Source: Ilumatobacter sp. (GTDB lineage: Bacteria; Actinomycetota; Acidimicrobiia; Acidimicrobiales; Ilumatobacteraceae). Taken from it: a DNA stretch of 54,524 bases. The notes below the pieces were generated by a model, which was given only the letters and a program-made list of their open reading frames with translations, was not told the origin of the DNA and made no database searches. Made by a program: the position numbers and the translations under genes. Position 1 is the stretch's first letter. The number at the start of each line of letters is the position of its first letter. This document shows, piece by piece, positions 1 to 7,631 of this stretch. The DNA is taken from NCBI GenBank assembly GCA_013002175.1, contig JABDKP010000091.1, positions 1-54,524 of the forward strand. The letters are read 5' to 3'.

Positions 1-30
1 CGACCGCCTGACCAGGACAGGCGTCACCGG

Positions 31-921
31 ATGCGACACAATGGCGCCGTGGCGACCAGACCCGAATTCGTGACGTTCGACGTCGACGGGGCCGCGCTCG
101 GCGCGCTCCACTGGCCGGGCATCGACGGGGCGCCGACGGTCGTCGCGGTACACGGCATCACGGCCAACGCCTGGGCGTGGGATCCGATCGCCCATCACCT
201 CGCCGGCGGCGCCGACCTCGTCGCGGTCGACCTCCGCGGGCGCGGGCGCAGCCACACCTCGGGCGGGCCGTTCGGCATCCGCCGACACGCCGACGACGTC
301 GCGGCGATCATCGAGCAGCTCGGTGGACCGGTCGTCGTGGCCGGCCACTCGATGGGCGCGTACGTCGCCCTGATGGCGGCTGAACGACATCCGGCGCTCG
401 TCAAGGATCTCGTCCTCGTCGACGGTGGAGCACCGCTGGAGCTGCCCGACGATGCCGATGTCGACGAGGTGCTCGAAGCGACGCTCGGGCCGGCGATCGA
501 GCGGCTCGGCAAGCTGTGGGTCGATCGCACGTCGTATTACAGCATGTGGTCGGCGCACCCGGCGTTCGCTGACGGCATCAGCGTCGACCTCGAACGCAAT
601 CTGCTGGCTGACCTCGTCGAGGTCGACGGCGGATTCCGGACCGCGGTCGACGTGGACGCCGTGCGCCACGACGGCCGCGAACTGTTCGCCGACATCGAGG
701 TCCGCTCGCTGCTGGAAACCCACCCCGCACCGGTCACCATCATCCGGGCGCCACACGGACTGCTCGGCACCCCTCCCCCGCTGATCAGCGACGACGTGGT
801 CGCCCGCCACACCCGGCATCGGTGGGTCGAGGTTCCCGACACCAACCACTACACCGTGCTGCTCGGGCCTCGGGGCGGACCCGTGGTCGCCGACCATGTG
901 CGGATTGCGATCGCGAGCTGA
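31..921 (+). CDS. Alpha/beta hydrolase family protein
   Basis: A 296-residue alpha/beta-hydrolase-fold enzyme. The oxyanion HG is at residues 41-42, the nucleophile elbow GHSMG at 105-109 (Ser107), and a C-terminal NHY places the probable catalytic His near residue 272. No signal peptide or membrane segment is visible, so it is probably cytoplasmic. The RGRGRS segment after strand 4 is typical of haloperoxidase/esterase-like members, but the substrate cannot be read from sequence. The ATG at 31 was used; a GTG at 49 is a possible later start. It converges with the next gene with no spacer (TGA at 919-921, opposing TAG at 922-924). It could be an esterase, lactonase or C-C bond hydrolase. Confidence 0.85.
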   Translation: MRHNGAVATRPEFVTFDVDGAALGALHWPGIDGAPTVVAVHGITANAWAWDPIAHHLAGGADLVAVDLRGRGRSHTSGGPFGIRRHADDVAAIIEQLGGPVVVAGHSMGAYVALMAAERHPALVKDLVLVDGGAPLELPDDADVDEVLEATLGPAIERLGKLWVDRTSYYSMWSAHPAFADGISVDLERNLLADLVEVDGGFRTAVDVDAVRHDGRELFADIEVRSLLETHPAPVTIIRAPHGLLGTPPPLISDDVVARHTRHRWVEVPDTNHYTVLLGPRGGPVVADHVRIAIAS

Positions 922-2013
922 CTATCCGAATGCGGCGCGCAGCACGACGTCGCCGGACGACGACTGACCTCCGTCGTCACCGGGGACTGCGGACTCGAGC
1001 GTGACGACGAACGACGCCACCCGATCGAGTTCGACACCTGCCCACATCGTGATCCGGCCGCCACGCCGGAACGTGCCGACGGGGACGAGTGCACCGTCGG
1101 TTGTACCGACCCACGCCTGGTAGAACGTGCCGTCGATGCCCCGGGGCAGATTCGGTGCGTCCAGCACCACCTCGAGGCCGGCGTCGAAGGACGTGATCGA
1201 GACGTCGCCGCTGACATCGAGCACCAACCCGGTCGGGGTCAACTCGGCAGTGACGGCGTCGCGCTCGGTGGTGCCGCTCAACGCGCTGAGCACGACGACG
1301 CCGCCGAACACCAGCGTGATCGCGGCCAATGCGCCGAGCAGCGCCGGCCGGACCCACGACGACTGCGATGAGGAACGCGTGTCGCCGATCGACGGCGGCC
1401 GCGCGCCGACGTCCGCGGCGACTGCGACGTTGATCCGGTCGCTGAGGTCGGGCGGGGGGTCGAGCCAGAACATCGGGTCGGAGAGAAGTGCCGGCACCAC
1501 CTCCGCAGCGACACTCGGGACGGAGGGACTCGCGACGGAGGCGACGCGTCGCTCGGCGCGTTCGAGCTGTGCTCGCACGTCGTCGGGGTCGGTGTCGCCG
1601 AGGTCTGCGATCGCGGTGCGGTCCACTCCTTCGAGGCGGCTCAGCCGGAGCATCTCGCGACGGTCCGCATCGAGCGAGTCGACTGCGACACGGACGGCCC
1701 AGACGAGATCGACGTCAGGTGCAGGTGCAGCGCCGCCGTCGGCGTCGACGAACCGCCGAGTGATCGACGCGAGCCACGGCGCGAAGTCGTCGCCGGGTTC
1801 GATGTCGCCGGCATCACGCCACGCCTGCACGACGACCCGTTGAGTGAGCTCGGCGGCCCGCGCCGGATCACCGGCGGCGACGGCGGCGACCGAGTACAGG
1901 ACGGCGCCGTGACCGGCGTACAGCGCACCGACGGCGGCGGTGTCGCCATCTCGAAGTGCCGTCGCGATCTCGGCGTCCTGCCGGACGACGTGGACGGGTC
2001 GGAACAGCTCCAT
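922..2013 (-). CDS. Single-chain ECF sigma-like / RskA-type anti-sigma fusion membrane protein
   Basis: A 363-residue protein whose domains are normally on two proteins. Residues about 11-90 match ECF sigma region 2 (TQRVVVQAW and APWLASITRR align with TQEVFVAAW and GAWLTGITRH of the sigma factor at 3899-4450). Residues about 100-150 resemble sigma region 4. Residues 186-200 (PPPDLSDRI) resemble the PPPAVWDAI motif of the neighbouring anti-sigma protein. One membrane helix lies at about 222-247, and residues about 255-363 form an RskA-like C-terminal domain. The basic LRRE-type tail of region 2 is replaced by an Asp/Gly/Ala/Pro stretch, so promoter binding may be impaired. It is last in a minus-strand run after the DUF4397 and sortase genes, 48 bases from the sortase stop. 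It may be a tethered sigma factor released by proteolysis, or a sigma mimic that titrates the neighbouring anti-sigma factor. The domain reading is by eye. Confidence 0.75.
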   Translation of the reverse strand: MELFRPVHVVRQDAEIATALRDGDTAAVGALYAGHGAVLYSVAAVAAGDPARAAELTQRVVVQAWRDAGDIEPGDDFAPWLASITRRFVDADGGAAPAPDVDLVWAVRVAVDSLDADRREMLRLSRLEGVDRTAIADLGDTDPDDVRAQLERAERRVASVASPSVPSVAAEVVPALLSDPMFWLDPPPDLSDRINVAVAADVGARPPSIGDTRSSSQSSWVRPALLGALAAITLVFGGVVVLSALSGTTERDAVTAELTPTGLVLDVSGDVSITSFDAGLEVVLDAPNLPRGIDGTFYQAWVGTTDGALVPVGTFRRGGRITMWAGVELDRVASFVVTLESAVPGDDGGQSSSGDVVLRAAFG

Positions 2014-2061
2014 GACCGGCCCGATCGTATTGCGTCAGCACCGAAGCGGGCTGAGCGCGCC

Positions 2062-2877
2062 TCACCGAAGCGGATGAGGGTCGGTTTCGACCGGCCTGGC
2101 GAAGGCGACGACGTTGTCTTCGTAGCTGCGCTGGGCACGATTGAAGCGGCCCCCACACGTGAACAACACCAGGGTGGGATCTCCGTCTTTCGCCCAGACG
2201 AGCGCTTCGGGCAGTTCGTCCTTGTCGTACAGTTCGACTGCGACGATCTCGAACGTCTGCGTGGTCCCGTCTTCGTAGCCGATCTCAACCAGTTCGCCAC
2301 CGTCGAGGTCACGAAGGTAGCGGAACACCCCAGGAACCCCGTTGTAGTTCACGTGTGCCGCGAGGACCGACGCGCCGCGCCGCCCGGGGACCGAACTCCC
2401 CGTGTACCAACCGACCACGAGCGGGTCCGGCACGTCGAGTTCGCCTTCGTTCTTCACCCCGACGGGATCGATCGGCGCGCGCTCGACACCCAGATCGGCG
2501 ATGGAGATCGTGAGCGGACGGGCCGCGGTGACGTGGTCGTTCGGGTCGTAGGTCGCGCTGCCGATCGGCTGCACGAGCTCGGCGAGCGGTGACGGGGCCG
2601 CCGCCGGCCGGGTGACGACCGAGCCGGCGAGGCGGGTGGAGTCGTCAGCGACCTGATGAACGACATCGGCATCAGCGGATGACTGCGTTCCGCTCGGAGG
2701 TCGGACCGTCACGACCGACGGCGGTGTGGTGCCGGCGGGGAGGCCCGGCACCACACCGTCGATCGTCGCAGCGATGAGCGCCTCGGTCGCACCGCGTGAA
2801 GGCGTCGAACTGCACGCGCCCGCGACCAGCACGAGTGCGAACAGCCCGATCCACATGCGTTTCACCGGTGCGATCAC
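2062..2877 (-). CDS. Class E/F-type sortase, membrane- or lipid-anchored
   Basis: A 271-residue sortase-family transpeptidase. The triad is visible: His175 in VLAAHVNYNG, Cys241 in LVLFTCGGRF, and an Arg among 244-250. The N-terminus (residues 1-22) is hydrophobic and ends in VAGAC, a weak lipobox with Cys22; otherwise it is a signal anchor. A Ser/Thr/Pro-rich spacer (about 23-115) separates it from the catalytic barrel, as in actinobacterial class E/F enzymes. Sortases join proteins carrying LPxTG-like motifs to cell wall or to each other at the outer membrane face. The start is GTG at 2877, seven bases after the DUF4397 gene, so the two are probably cotranscribed. The neighbouring DUF4397 protein lacks a classical LPxTG; the only clear LPxTG protein in the window is at the far right end. 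Confidence 0.85.
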   Translation of the reverse strand: MIAPVKRMWIGLFALVLVAGACSSTPSRGATEALIAATIDGVVPGLPAGTTPPSVVTVRPPSGTQSSADADVVHQVADDSTRLAGSVVTRPAAAPSPLAELVQPIGSATYDPNDHVTAARPLTISIADLGVERAPIDPVGVKNEGELDVPDPLVVGWYTGSSVPGRRGASVLAAHVNYNGVPGVFRYLRDLDGGELVEIGYEDGTTQTFEIVAVELYDKDELPEALVWAKDGDPTLVLFTCGGRFNRAQRSYEDNVVAFARPVETDPHPLR

Positions 2878-2884
2878 GTCGGTG

Positions 2885-3688
2885 TCAGGCGGTGCGCTGC
2901 ACGCGGACGACCGCTCCGGTGCCGGCGAGTGCGAGCATCGCGATCAGCAGGATCGCCAGGTACGGAACGCCGCCCTCGCCATCGATCGGCGTGTTGCCGG
3001 TGTTGACGCGGGTCGGGGCCGTTCCGAGGCCGTCGATCGTCTCCGTCAGCACCGTCAGCGAGTCGTCGGACAGCGAGCCGACGGCGTAGACGATGAGGTT
3101 CTGCCCATCGGCGATGCTGAGATCAGCCGGCCCGATCACCGGATCGGTCGTTCCGGCCGGGGCGACGCTGGCGTTGATCGTGCCGACCGGAAGGTCGACC
3201 ACACCCTCTTGCGGGTTCGTGACGCCTGCGAATGCGACGTTGCCGTCTGCCAGGACATCGACGGCCGGCGCGGCAGCCGTGTGACGGACGGTGAGTCGGC
3301 CCTCGCCCGCGGCAATCGAGCTGACGTCGTTTTCGAAGACGCCGAGCGACGGCGTGCCGTCTGCGCTCAGGTGGGCAATCACCGTGTAGTTCCCGCTGCC
3401 CGGCAACGTGACGTCACCGGCGTCGATGGCGACGGTGTCGGTGCCGGCTGCCTTCACCTGCACGCCGACCAGCGTCTGGCCGGCCAGCGCCGACAGATCC
3501 TGGGTGTCACCGAACGAGAAGCCCTCGAACACGTTCGCTCCGCCGGCCGCGACGTCGACGTCGACGCCGGGTATGCCGTGGATGAGATGGATTCGGGCTT
3601 CGGACTGTGCATCGGTGCCCGAGCCGAACGCGACGAGGCTGGTTGCCGCAACGAGCGTCGTTGCGAACGTCTTCTTGATGGACCACAT
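2885..3688 (-). CDS. DUF4397 domain secreted protein with C-terminal membrane anchor
   Basis: A 267-residue exported protein. Residues 1-28 form a Sec signal peptide (Lys-rich start, hydrophobic core, cleavage near TDAQS). Residues about 30-215 match the DUF4397 beta-rich extracellular family (IHLIHGIPGVDVDV near the start; a second similar stretch, TVRHTAAAPAVDVLADG, near 133). After a Gly/Thr linker, residues about 240-262 form a membrane helix followed by a short basic tail (RVQRTA). This looks like a cell-wall sorting end, but no LPxTG motif precedes the helix, so either the sortase accepts another motif or the protein stays membrane-anchored. GAAAGG lies upstream of the ATG. First gene of the minus-strand run with the sortase and the sigma/anti-sigma fusion. 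The ligand is unknown. Confidence 0.8.
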   Translation of the reverse strand: MWSIKKTFATTLVAATSLVAFGSGTDAQSEARIHLIHGIPGVDVDVAAGGANVFEGFSFGDTQDLSALAGQTLVGVQVKAAGTDTVAIDAGDVTLPGSGNYTVIAHLSADGTPSLGVFENDVSSIAAGEGRLTVRHTAAAPAVDVLADGNVAFAGVTNPQEGVVDLPVGTINASVAPAGTTDPVIGPADLSIADGQNLIVYAVGSLSDDSLTVLTETIDGLGTAPTRVNTGNTPIDGEGGVPYLAILLIAMLALAGTGAVVRVQRTA

Positions 3689-3898
3689 GGGGATGCCTTT
3701 CAGTAGGAAGTGTCATCGTCCCTACGCAACGGTCCGCCTCCGTGGATGCAGCGATCCCAGAAAATGTCGAAAGTCGTCGGTCGGGTGCATCCAAGTCGCA
3801 CGGTGCGTCCGAACCGTAGATGCATGTCTGCTGCCCTGCTGACTCGTCCGGACTGGCACAATGTCCCGGAGGAACCGCTCCGGCGCGTCTCCGATCAG
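3689..3898. promoter_or_regulatory. Divergent intergenic region of the ECF/sortase locus
   Basis: A 210-base gap between the start of the DUF4397 gene (minus) and the ECF sigma gene (plus), so it must hold promoters for both. No convincing housekeeping -35/-10 pair or long palindrome was found. A GGAGGA sits at 3868-3873 but is too far from the chosen ATG to act as its ribosome site. An in-frame upstream ATG at 3824 could lengthen the sigma factor by 25 residues. In SigK/RskA-type systems such gaps usually carry the autoregulated ECF promoter; that role is inferred here. Confidence 0.4.
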
Positions 3899-4450
3899 AT
3901 GACCGAACCGACAACGCTCGACGACGCGTTCGCGCGCGGTGGTGACTCGGTCCTGCGCGCCGCATACGACGAACACGGCTCATTCGTCTACTCGTTGTGC
4001 CGTCGGACCGTCGGCGAGGACCTCGCCGCGGACATCACGCAGGAGGTGTTCGTCGCCGCATGGCGGCAGCGGGCGTCGTACGACCCGGCTCGGGGCAGCC
4101 TCGGCGCATGGCTGACCGGGATCACCCGGCACAAGATCGTCGACGTGCTGCGGCGCGAGGCCCGCCACCGAAACGAACGCCTCGACTCGTCGAACGTGCT
4201 GCTCGACGTGTCCGACCCGGTCGAATGGGTACGCCAGCTCGGCGACCGGATGCTCCTCGCGGATGCGATGGAAGCTCTGACCGAACGAGCACGCGCGGTG
4301 ATCGAGCTCGCCTTCGTCGAGGATCTCACCCATGAACAGATCGCAGCATCGACCGGCATCCCGCTCGGCACCGTGAAGAGCGACGTGCGCCGGGGCCTCG
4401 ACCGACTGCGACGCCACATCGACTTCGACCCCCCGACCGGTGAAACATGA
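3899..4450 (+). CDS. ECF RNA polymerase sigma factor, SigK-like
   Basis: A 183-residue ECF sigma factor. Region 2 (residues about 20-90) contains DITQEVFVAAW and ends in the basic VDVLRREARHR, and region 4 (about 120-175) contains LTERARAVIELAFVEDLTHEQIA followed by TGIPLGTVKSDVRRGLDRLR, the -35-binding helix-turn-helix. It directs polymerase to a small regulon and is normally held by its anti-sigma partner, encoded immediately downstream with ATGA stop/start overlap at 4447-4450. The ATG at 3899 gives the family's usual length; the frame is open upstream with an alternative ATG at 3824. It is divergent from the DUF4397/sortase/fusion genes, which are plausible targets (inference). Residues 113-183 of this protein align by eye with residues about 100-155 of the fusion protein. 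Confidence 0.92.
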   Translation: MTEPTTLDDAFARGGDSVLRAAYDEHGSFVYSLCRRTVGEDLAADITQEVFVAAWRQRASYDPARGSLGAWLTGITRHKIVDVLRREARHRNERLDSSNVLLDVSDPVEWVRQLGDRMLLADAMEALTERARAVIELAFVEDLTHEQIAASTGIPLGTVKSDVRRGLDRLRRHIDFDPPTGET

Positions 4451-5079
4451 TGAACGACCCCGATGACCGAGTCCGCCACCTGCTGCGCGACGTGACCCCC
4501 GATGACGCGCGCCGCACCGCGCCCCCGCCGGCCGTGTGGGACGCGATCGCCGCTGAGGTCGGCCACGATGCCCGCGCCGACACCGCCGACGCGACGGACG
4601 AGACCGTCGCAGGGGTCGTCGCGCCCATCCCATTGCGGGCACGTCACCGGTGGTCATGGACGCTCGGCGCAGCGGCCGTGTTGCTGGTGGCGATCGGAGC
4701 CGCCGTGATCATCGACGCGCGCCGTGCGGACGCACCCGACCTGATCGCCGCGGTGGACGTGACCAGCGAAGGCCTGCCGGATGCGCCCGCTGGGATCGCC
4801 ACCCGCGCGATCATCGAGGAGACCGGCGGCGTACGCCGGGTCGCGCTCGACGTGTCCGGCGTCGACGTCGGTGCCGATGAGTTCCTCGAACTCTGGCTGA
4901 TCAACGACGACATCACCGACATGGTGTCGCTCGGCGTCGTCCGCAACGGCGGCACGTTCGAGATCCCCGCCGAGGTGGAACTGGCCGACTTCCCGATCAT
5001 CGACGTGTCGGTCGAACCCGACGACGGCGTGCCGACGCACTCGGGACGCTCGGTGCTGCGCGGCCGCCTCGAAGCCTGA
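4447..5079 (+). CDS. RskA-type membrane anti-sigma factor
   Basis: A 210-residue protein translationally coupled to the ECF sigma gene (ATGA overlap). The cytoplasmic part (1-72) holds the anti-sigma motif RTAPPPAVWDAIAAEV; it lacks an obvious His-x3-Cys-x2-Cys zinc motif. One membrane helix runs about 73-91 (WTLGAAAVLLVAIGAAVII). The outside part (95-210) matches the RskA C-terminal domain (LDVSGVDVGADEFLELWLI, then PIIDVSVEPDDGVPTHSGRSVLRGRL). Known members sequester the sigma factor until stepwise proteolysis releases it. The motif order after the first 20 residues is the same as in the second half of the fusion protein at 922-2013, suggesting shared ancestry. The sensed signal cannot be read. 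Confidence 0.88.
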   Translation: MMNDPDDRVRHLLRDVTPDDARRTAPPPAVWDAIAAEVGHDARADTADATDETVAGVVAPIPLRARHRWSWTLGAAAVLLVAIGAAVIIDARRADAPDLIAAVDVTSEGLPDAPAGIATRAIIEETGGVRRVALDVSGVDVGADEFLELWLINDDITDMVSLGVVRNGGTFEIPAEVELADFPIIDVSVEPDDGVPTHSGRSVLRGRLEA

Positions 5080-5093
5080 GCCGATGGTGCAAC

Positions 5094-5170
5094 TGGTGGG
5101 CACGACGGGACTCGAACCCGGGACCTCTACCGTGTCATGGTAGCGCTCTAACCAACTGAGCTACGCGCCC
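5094..5170 (-). tRNA. tRNA-Val(GAC)
   Basis: A 77-base tRNA on the minus strand. The acceptor stem GGGCGCG pairs with CGTGCCC (one G-U pair), the D arm contains AGTTGGTTAGA, and the anticodon stem CTACC/GGTAG closes a seven-base loop ATGACAC, giving anticodon GAC for valine. The T loop has TTCGAGT, and the 3' CCA is encoded in the DNA (5094-5096). GATAAC at 5185-5190 on the minus strand is a possible -10 element; no clear -35 was found. It lies downstream of hemW and converges with the anti-sigma gene. Confidence 0.95.
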
Positions 5171-5235
5171 GTAGCGGCTGACAAGTTATCACCGCGGACC
5201 TCGCACACCACCGACCGCGCCCACGGTGGGAACGG

Positions 5236-6309
5236 TCAGTCGGCGAGCCGCATCGAGATGTCGTTCGCCATCAGCCGCCCTGCCCGGGTGAGCACCACGC
5301 GATCCGGGTCCTCGGGATGCGGTGCGATCATCCCGTCCAGCAGCTCCAGCGTCTCGGGCGCGAAGGCCGACCGTTCGATGCCGTCGCGCGTGCGCAGGAT
5401 CAACTGCTGTCCCTCGATGTGCCGGACCGCCGGATCGAGCGTCTCTGCTGCCGCCTCGACCGACTCGCCGCGGTCGACCAGATCGATGTAGCGGTCGGGC
5501 GTGCGCACATTCCACCAGCGCCGGCCGTCCTGATGGGAGTGGGCGGCACATCCGAAGCCGCGGTAGTTCTCCTGCCGCCAGTACAGGAAGTTGTGCTGCG
5601 ACTCGTGCCCGTCGAGGGCCCAGTTCGACACCTCGTAGTTGGCGAGCCCCGCGCCGGTCAGCAATCGGTCGGCGACCTCGTACTTGTCTGCCTGATCGTC
5701 GTCGTCCGGATGGCGGTCGGATCGGTCGGCGAGCGGCGTGCCGGCCTCGACGGTGAGGGCGTACGCCGAGACGTGCGGGGGGCGGAGGTCGAGTGCCGCC
5801 TCGACGGTCTGCGTCCAGTCGTCGACCGTCTCGCCCGCCGCGCCGTAGATCAGGTCGAGATTGAAGGTCGGCAGGCCGACGGTGCGGACCGCGTCGACCG
5901 CACGCGCCACGTTGTGCCGGTCGTGGGTCCGGCCCAGCGCGGCGAGCACGTGCGCGGACATCGACTGCACACCGATGCTGACCCGGTTGACGCCGGCCGC
6001 GACGTAGGTCTGCAGCAGCTCGACCGTGACGTCATCGGGATTGCACTCGACGGTGACCTCGGAGTCGGCGGTCCTCGGGATCGCAACGATCGCTGCTGCC
6101 AGCGCCTCCGGCGCCACGAGCGTCGGCGTCCCGCCCCCGACGAAGATCGTGTCGGCGGTCGGCATCCCAGCCTCGACGGCGGCGGCGATCTCGGTCTGGA
6201 GCGCGTCGAGGTATGCGGTGGTCAGATGGTGCCGGTCGGTCCACGTCGCGAACGCGCAGTAGTCACACTTCGAGGCGCAGAACGGGATGTGGAGGTACAC
6301 GCCGAACAT
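5236..6309 (-). CDS. hemW: HemW-like radical SAM protein, putative heme chaperone
   Basis: A 357-residue radical SAM protein. Near the N-terminus, HIPFCASKCDYCAF supplies the Cx3Cx2C cluster motif (Cys11, 15, 18). GGGTPT follows at about residue 65, and VSIGVQS at about 115. HemW proteins share ancestry with coproporphyrinogen oxidase HemN but act as heme-binding chaperones; members are often misnamed HemN. The ATG at 6309 puts the SAM motif at the family's usual position; the frame is open further upstream but that extension is low-complexity Arg/Ser. It follows the bldD homologue by 28 bases on the same strand. Its place beside lepA/hrcA/dnaJ is typical of hemW in many Gram-positive genomes. 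Confidence 0.9.
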   Translation of the reverse strand: MFGVYLHIPFCASKCDYCAFATWTDRHHLTTAYLDALQTEIAAAVEAGMPTADTIFVGGGTPTLVAPEALAAAIVAIPRTADSEVTVECNPDDVTVELLQTYVAAGVNRVSIGVQSMSAHVLAALGRTHDRHNVARAVDAVRTVGLPTFNLDLIYGAAGETVDDWTQTVEAALDLRPPHVSAYALTVEAGTPLADRSDRHPDDDDQADKYEVADRLLTGAGLANYEVSNWALDGHESQHNFLYWRQENYRGFGCAAHSHQDGRRWWNVRTPDRYIDLVDRGESVEAAAETLDPAVRHIEGQQLILRTRDGIERSAFAPETLELLDGMIAPHPEDPDRVVLTRAGRLMANDISMRLAD

Positions 6310-6337
6310 GCGTGCACCAGTCTGGCGCGGATCGGCG

Positions 6338-6847
6338 TCAGAGCGGCTTGAAGAGCAGGTCGAGCGCGGCGAGCCGGTCGGCGACCTGGTCGACGGGGAC
6401 GTCGAGCATCGCCGCGATCGCACGGGTGTCGTCGCCTCGGACCGTGATCACCCGGCCGTTGAAGTCCTGGCGCTGCACTTGGATCAGCCGCAGGTACCTG
6501 GCGAGCATCTCGAACGGCGAGCCGCTGAGCTGCACCAGCTTGGAGACGTCGATGGGCAGCTTCTTGTTGATCGGCGAATCGATCGCCGCAGCCTCGGACC
6601 CGGTGATCTCGCGAGGCAGCAGCTGCTCGATCGGGACGTTGTAGAACTGCGCCAGCCGGTCGAGGCGCGGCACCGACAGTGCCCGCTCGCCACGCTCGTA
6701 CGCGCCGAGCACCGAGGCCTTGAACTCCTGATTGGACTGTGCCTCCACTTCCTGGAGCGACAGCCGCTTCTGCTTGCGAATGACCCTCAGCCGCTCGCCG
6801 ACCTGCTGGCTGTAGGCAGACGGCGCATCTCCGTCGAATGTGACCAT
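6338..6847 (-). CDS. bldD: BldD-like c-di-GMP-responsive transcriptional regulator
   Basis: A 169-residue regulator. Residues about 15-72 form an XRE helix-turn-helix (LRVIRKQKRLSLQEVE, then SVLGAYERGERALSVPRL). The C-terminal half has the BldD dimer domain with RQD at 126-128 and RGDD at 137-140. These line up with the RGD-x8-RQDD signature that binds the tetrameric cyclic-di-GMP cage in Streptomyces BldD, with all charged ligands (R, D, R, D, D) kept. In Streptomyces BldD represses development genes; the targets here are unknown. The ATG at 6847 is preceded by GAAGGCGG. An in-frame extension upstream to 6946 would cross the intergenic region and overlap rsmE, and is not supported. Confidence 0.9.
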   Translation of the reverse strand: MVTFDGDAPSAYSQQVGERLRVIRKQKRLSLQEVEAQSNQEFKASVLGAYERGERALSVPRLDRLAQFYNVPIEQLLPREITGSEAAAIDSPINKKLPIDVSKLVQLSGSPFEMLARYLRLIQVQRQDFNGRVITVRGDDTRAIAAMLDVPVDQVADRLAALDLLFKPL

Positions 6848-6920
6848 GGTGATTTCCGCCTTCGAAGATCCCAGAGGTTGCCGCCACCCTCTAGCGGCGT
6901 GATGTGAGGGCGCACTCAAC

Positions 6921-7631
6921 CTAATCCAATTCGTCACGCAAACCAAGGATTCTGTGACGGAACGCTACGGAGAGTGTGATTATCACTAATGCGGCCGTCT
7001 CAGTACGCAGAACGTTCGGCCCCAAATCGATCCGTACGCTGGCACGTTGCAGCTCAGTGTCGCTCCAACCACCCTCCGGGCCCACCGCGACCACCGAATC
7101 GGCGGGCCGCAGTTCGCGACCGCCGGGCTCGGCAACCGCGGCGCCGGCCAGCACGATGTCGGCCGGAACCGGGGCGTCGACCGCCACCCGCCAGACGCGC
7201 CGGCTCTGGCGCGCGGCCTCGTCGGAGATCCGCTGCAATCGGCCCAGTCGCCGCTCGACGCGGTCGGGCTTCCACCGCACGACGGAACGGTCGGTGTGGA
7301 GCAATGCGATGCGGTCGACACCGATCTCGGTCGCCTTCTGCACGAGCCAGTCGAGGCGATCGCCCTTGGGCATCGCCGTGGCCAGTGTCAGCGGCTCGTG
7401 CCGGCGCGGCTCGTGCACGACGTCACCGGCGGACTCCAGCCTGATGGCGGTCCCCGTATCCGTGACGACGGTGGGCTGCCAGTGGCCCGCGCCGTCGCTG
7501 ACGGTGACCGGGTCGCCGTCGCGCAGGCGCAGGACGCGGGCGAGGTGATGTGCGGTCTCGTCCGACAGGTCGATCGTGTCTCCGAGATGGTCGACGAAGA
7601 CGTGCGCCGAGCTGTGCCGGCGCGGGTTCAC
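6921..7631 (-). CDS. rsmE: 16S rRNA (uracil(1498)-N(3))-methyltransferase RsmE
   Basis: A 236-residue SPOUT-class methyltransferase that methylates U1498 of 16S rRNA in the small subunit. The N-terminal PUA-like part contains HHLARVLRLRDGD (about 28-40). The C-terminal knot carries the SAM-binding signatures AVGPEGGWSDTEL and LGPNVLRTETA. The start is GTG at 7631; its GTGA overlaps the dnaJ stop, so translation is probably coupled. The hrcA-dnaJ-rsmE order is widespread in Gram-positive bacteria. Length is close to the family norm, with all motifs intact. Confidence 0.93.
   Translation of the reverse strand: MNPRRHSSAHVFVDHLGDTIDLSDETAHHLARVLRLRDGDPVTVSDGAGHWQPTVVTDTGTAIRLESAGDVVHEPRRHEPLTLATAMPKGDRLDWLVQKATEIGVDRIALLHTDRSVVRWKPDRVERRLGRLQRISDEAARQSRRVWRVAVDAPVPADIVLAGAAVAEPGGRELRPADSVVAVGPEGGWSDTELQRASVRIDLGPNVLRTETAALVIITLSVAFRHRILGLRDELD

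Noticed and set aside
5236-6309. Coproporphyrinogen III oxidase (HemN)
   Set aside because: The short length and CASKCDYC arrangement fit HemW, the heme chaperone often misannotated as HemN.
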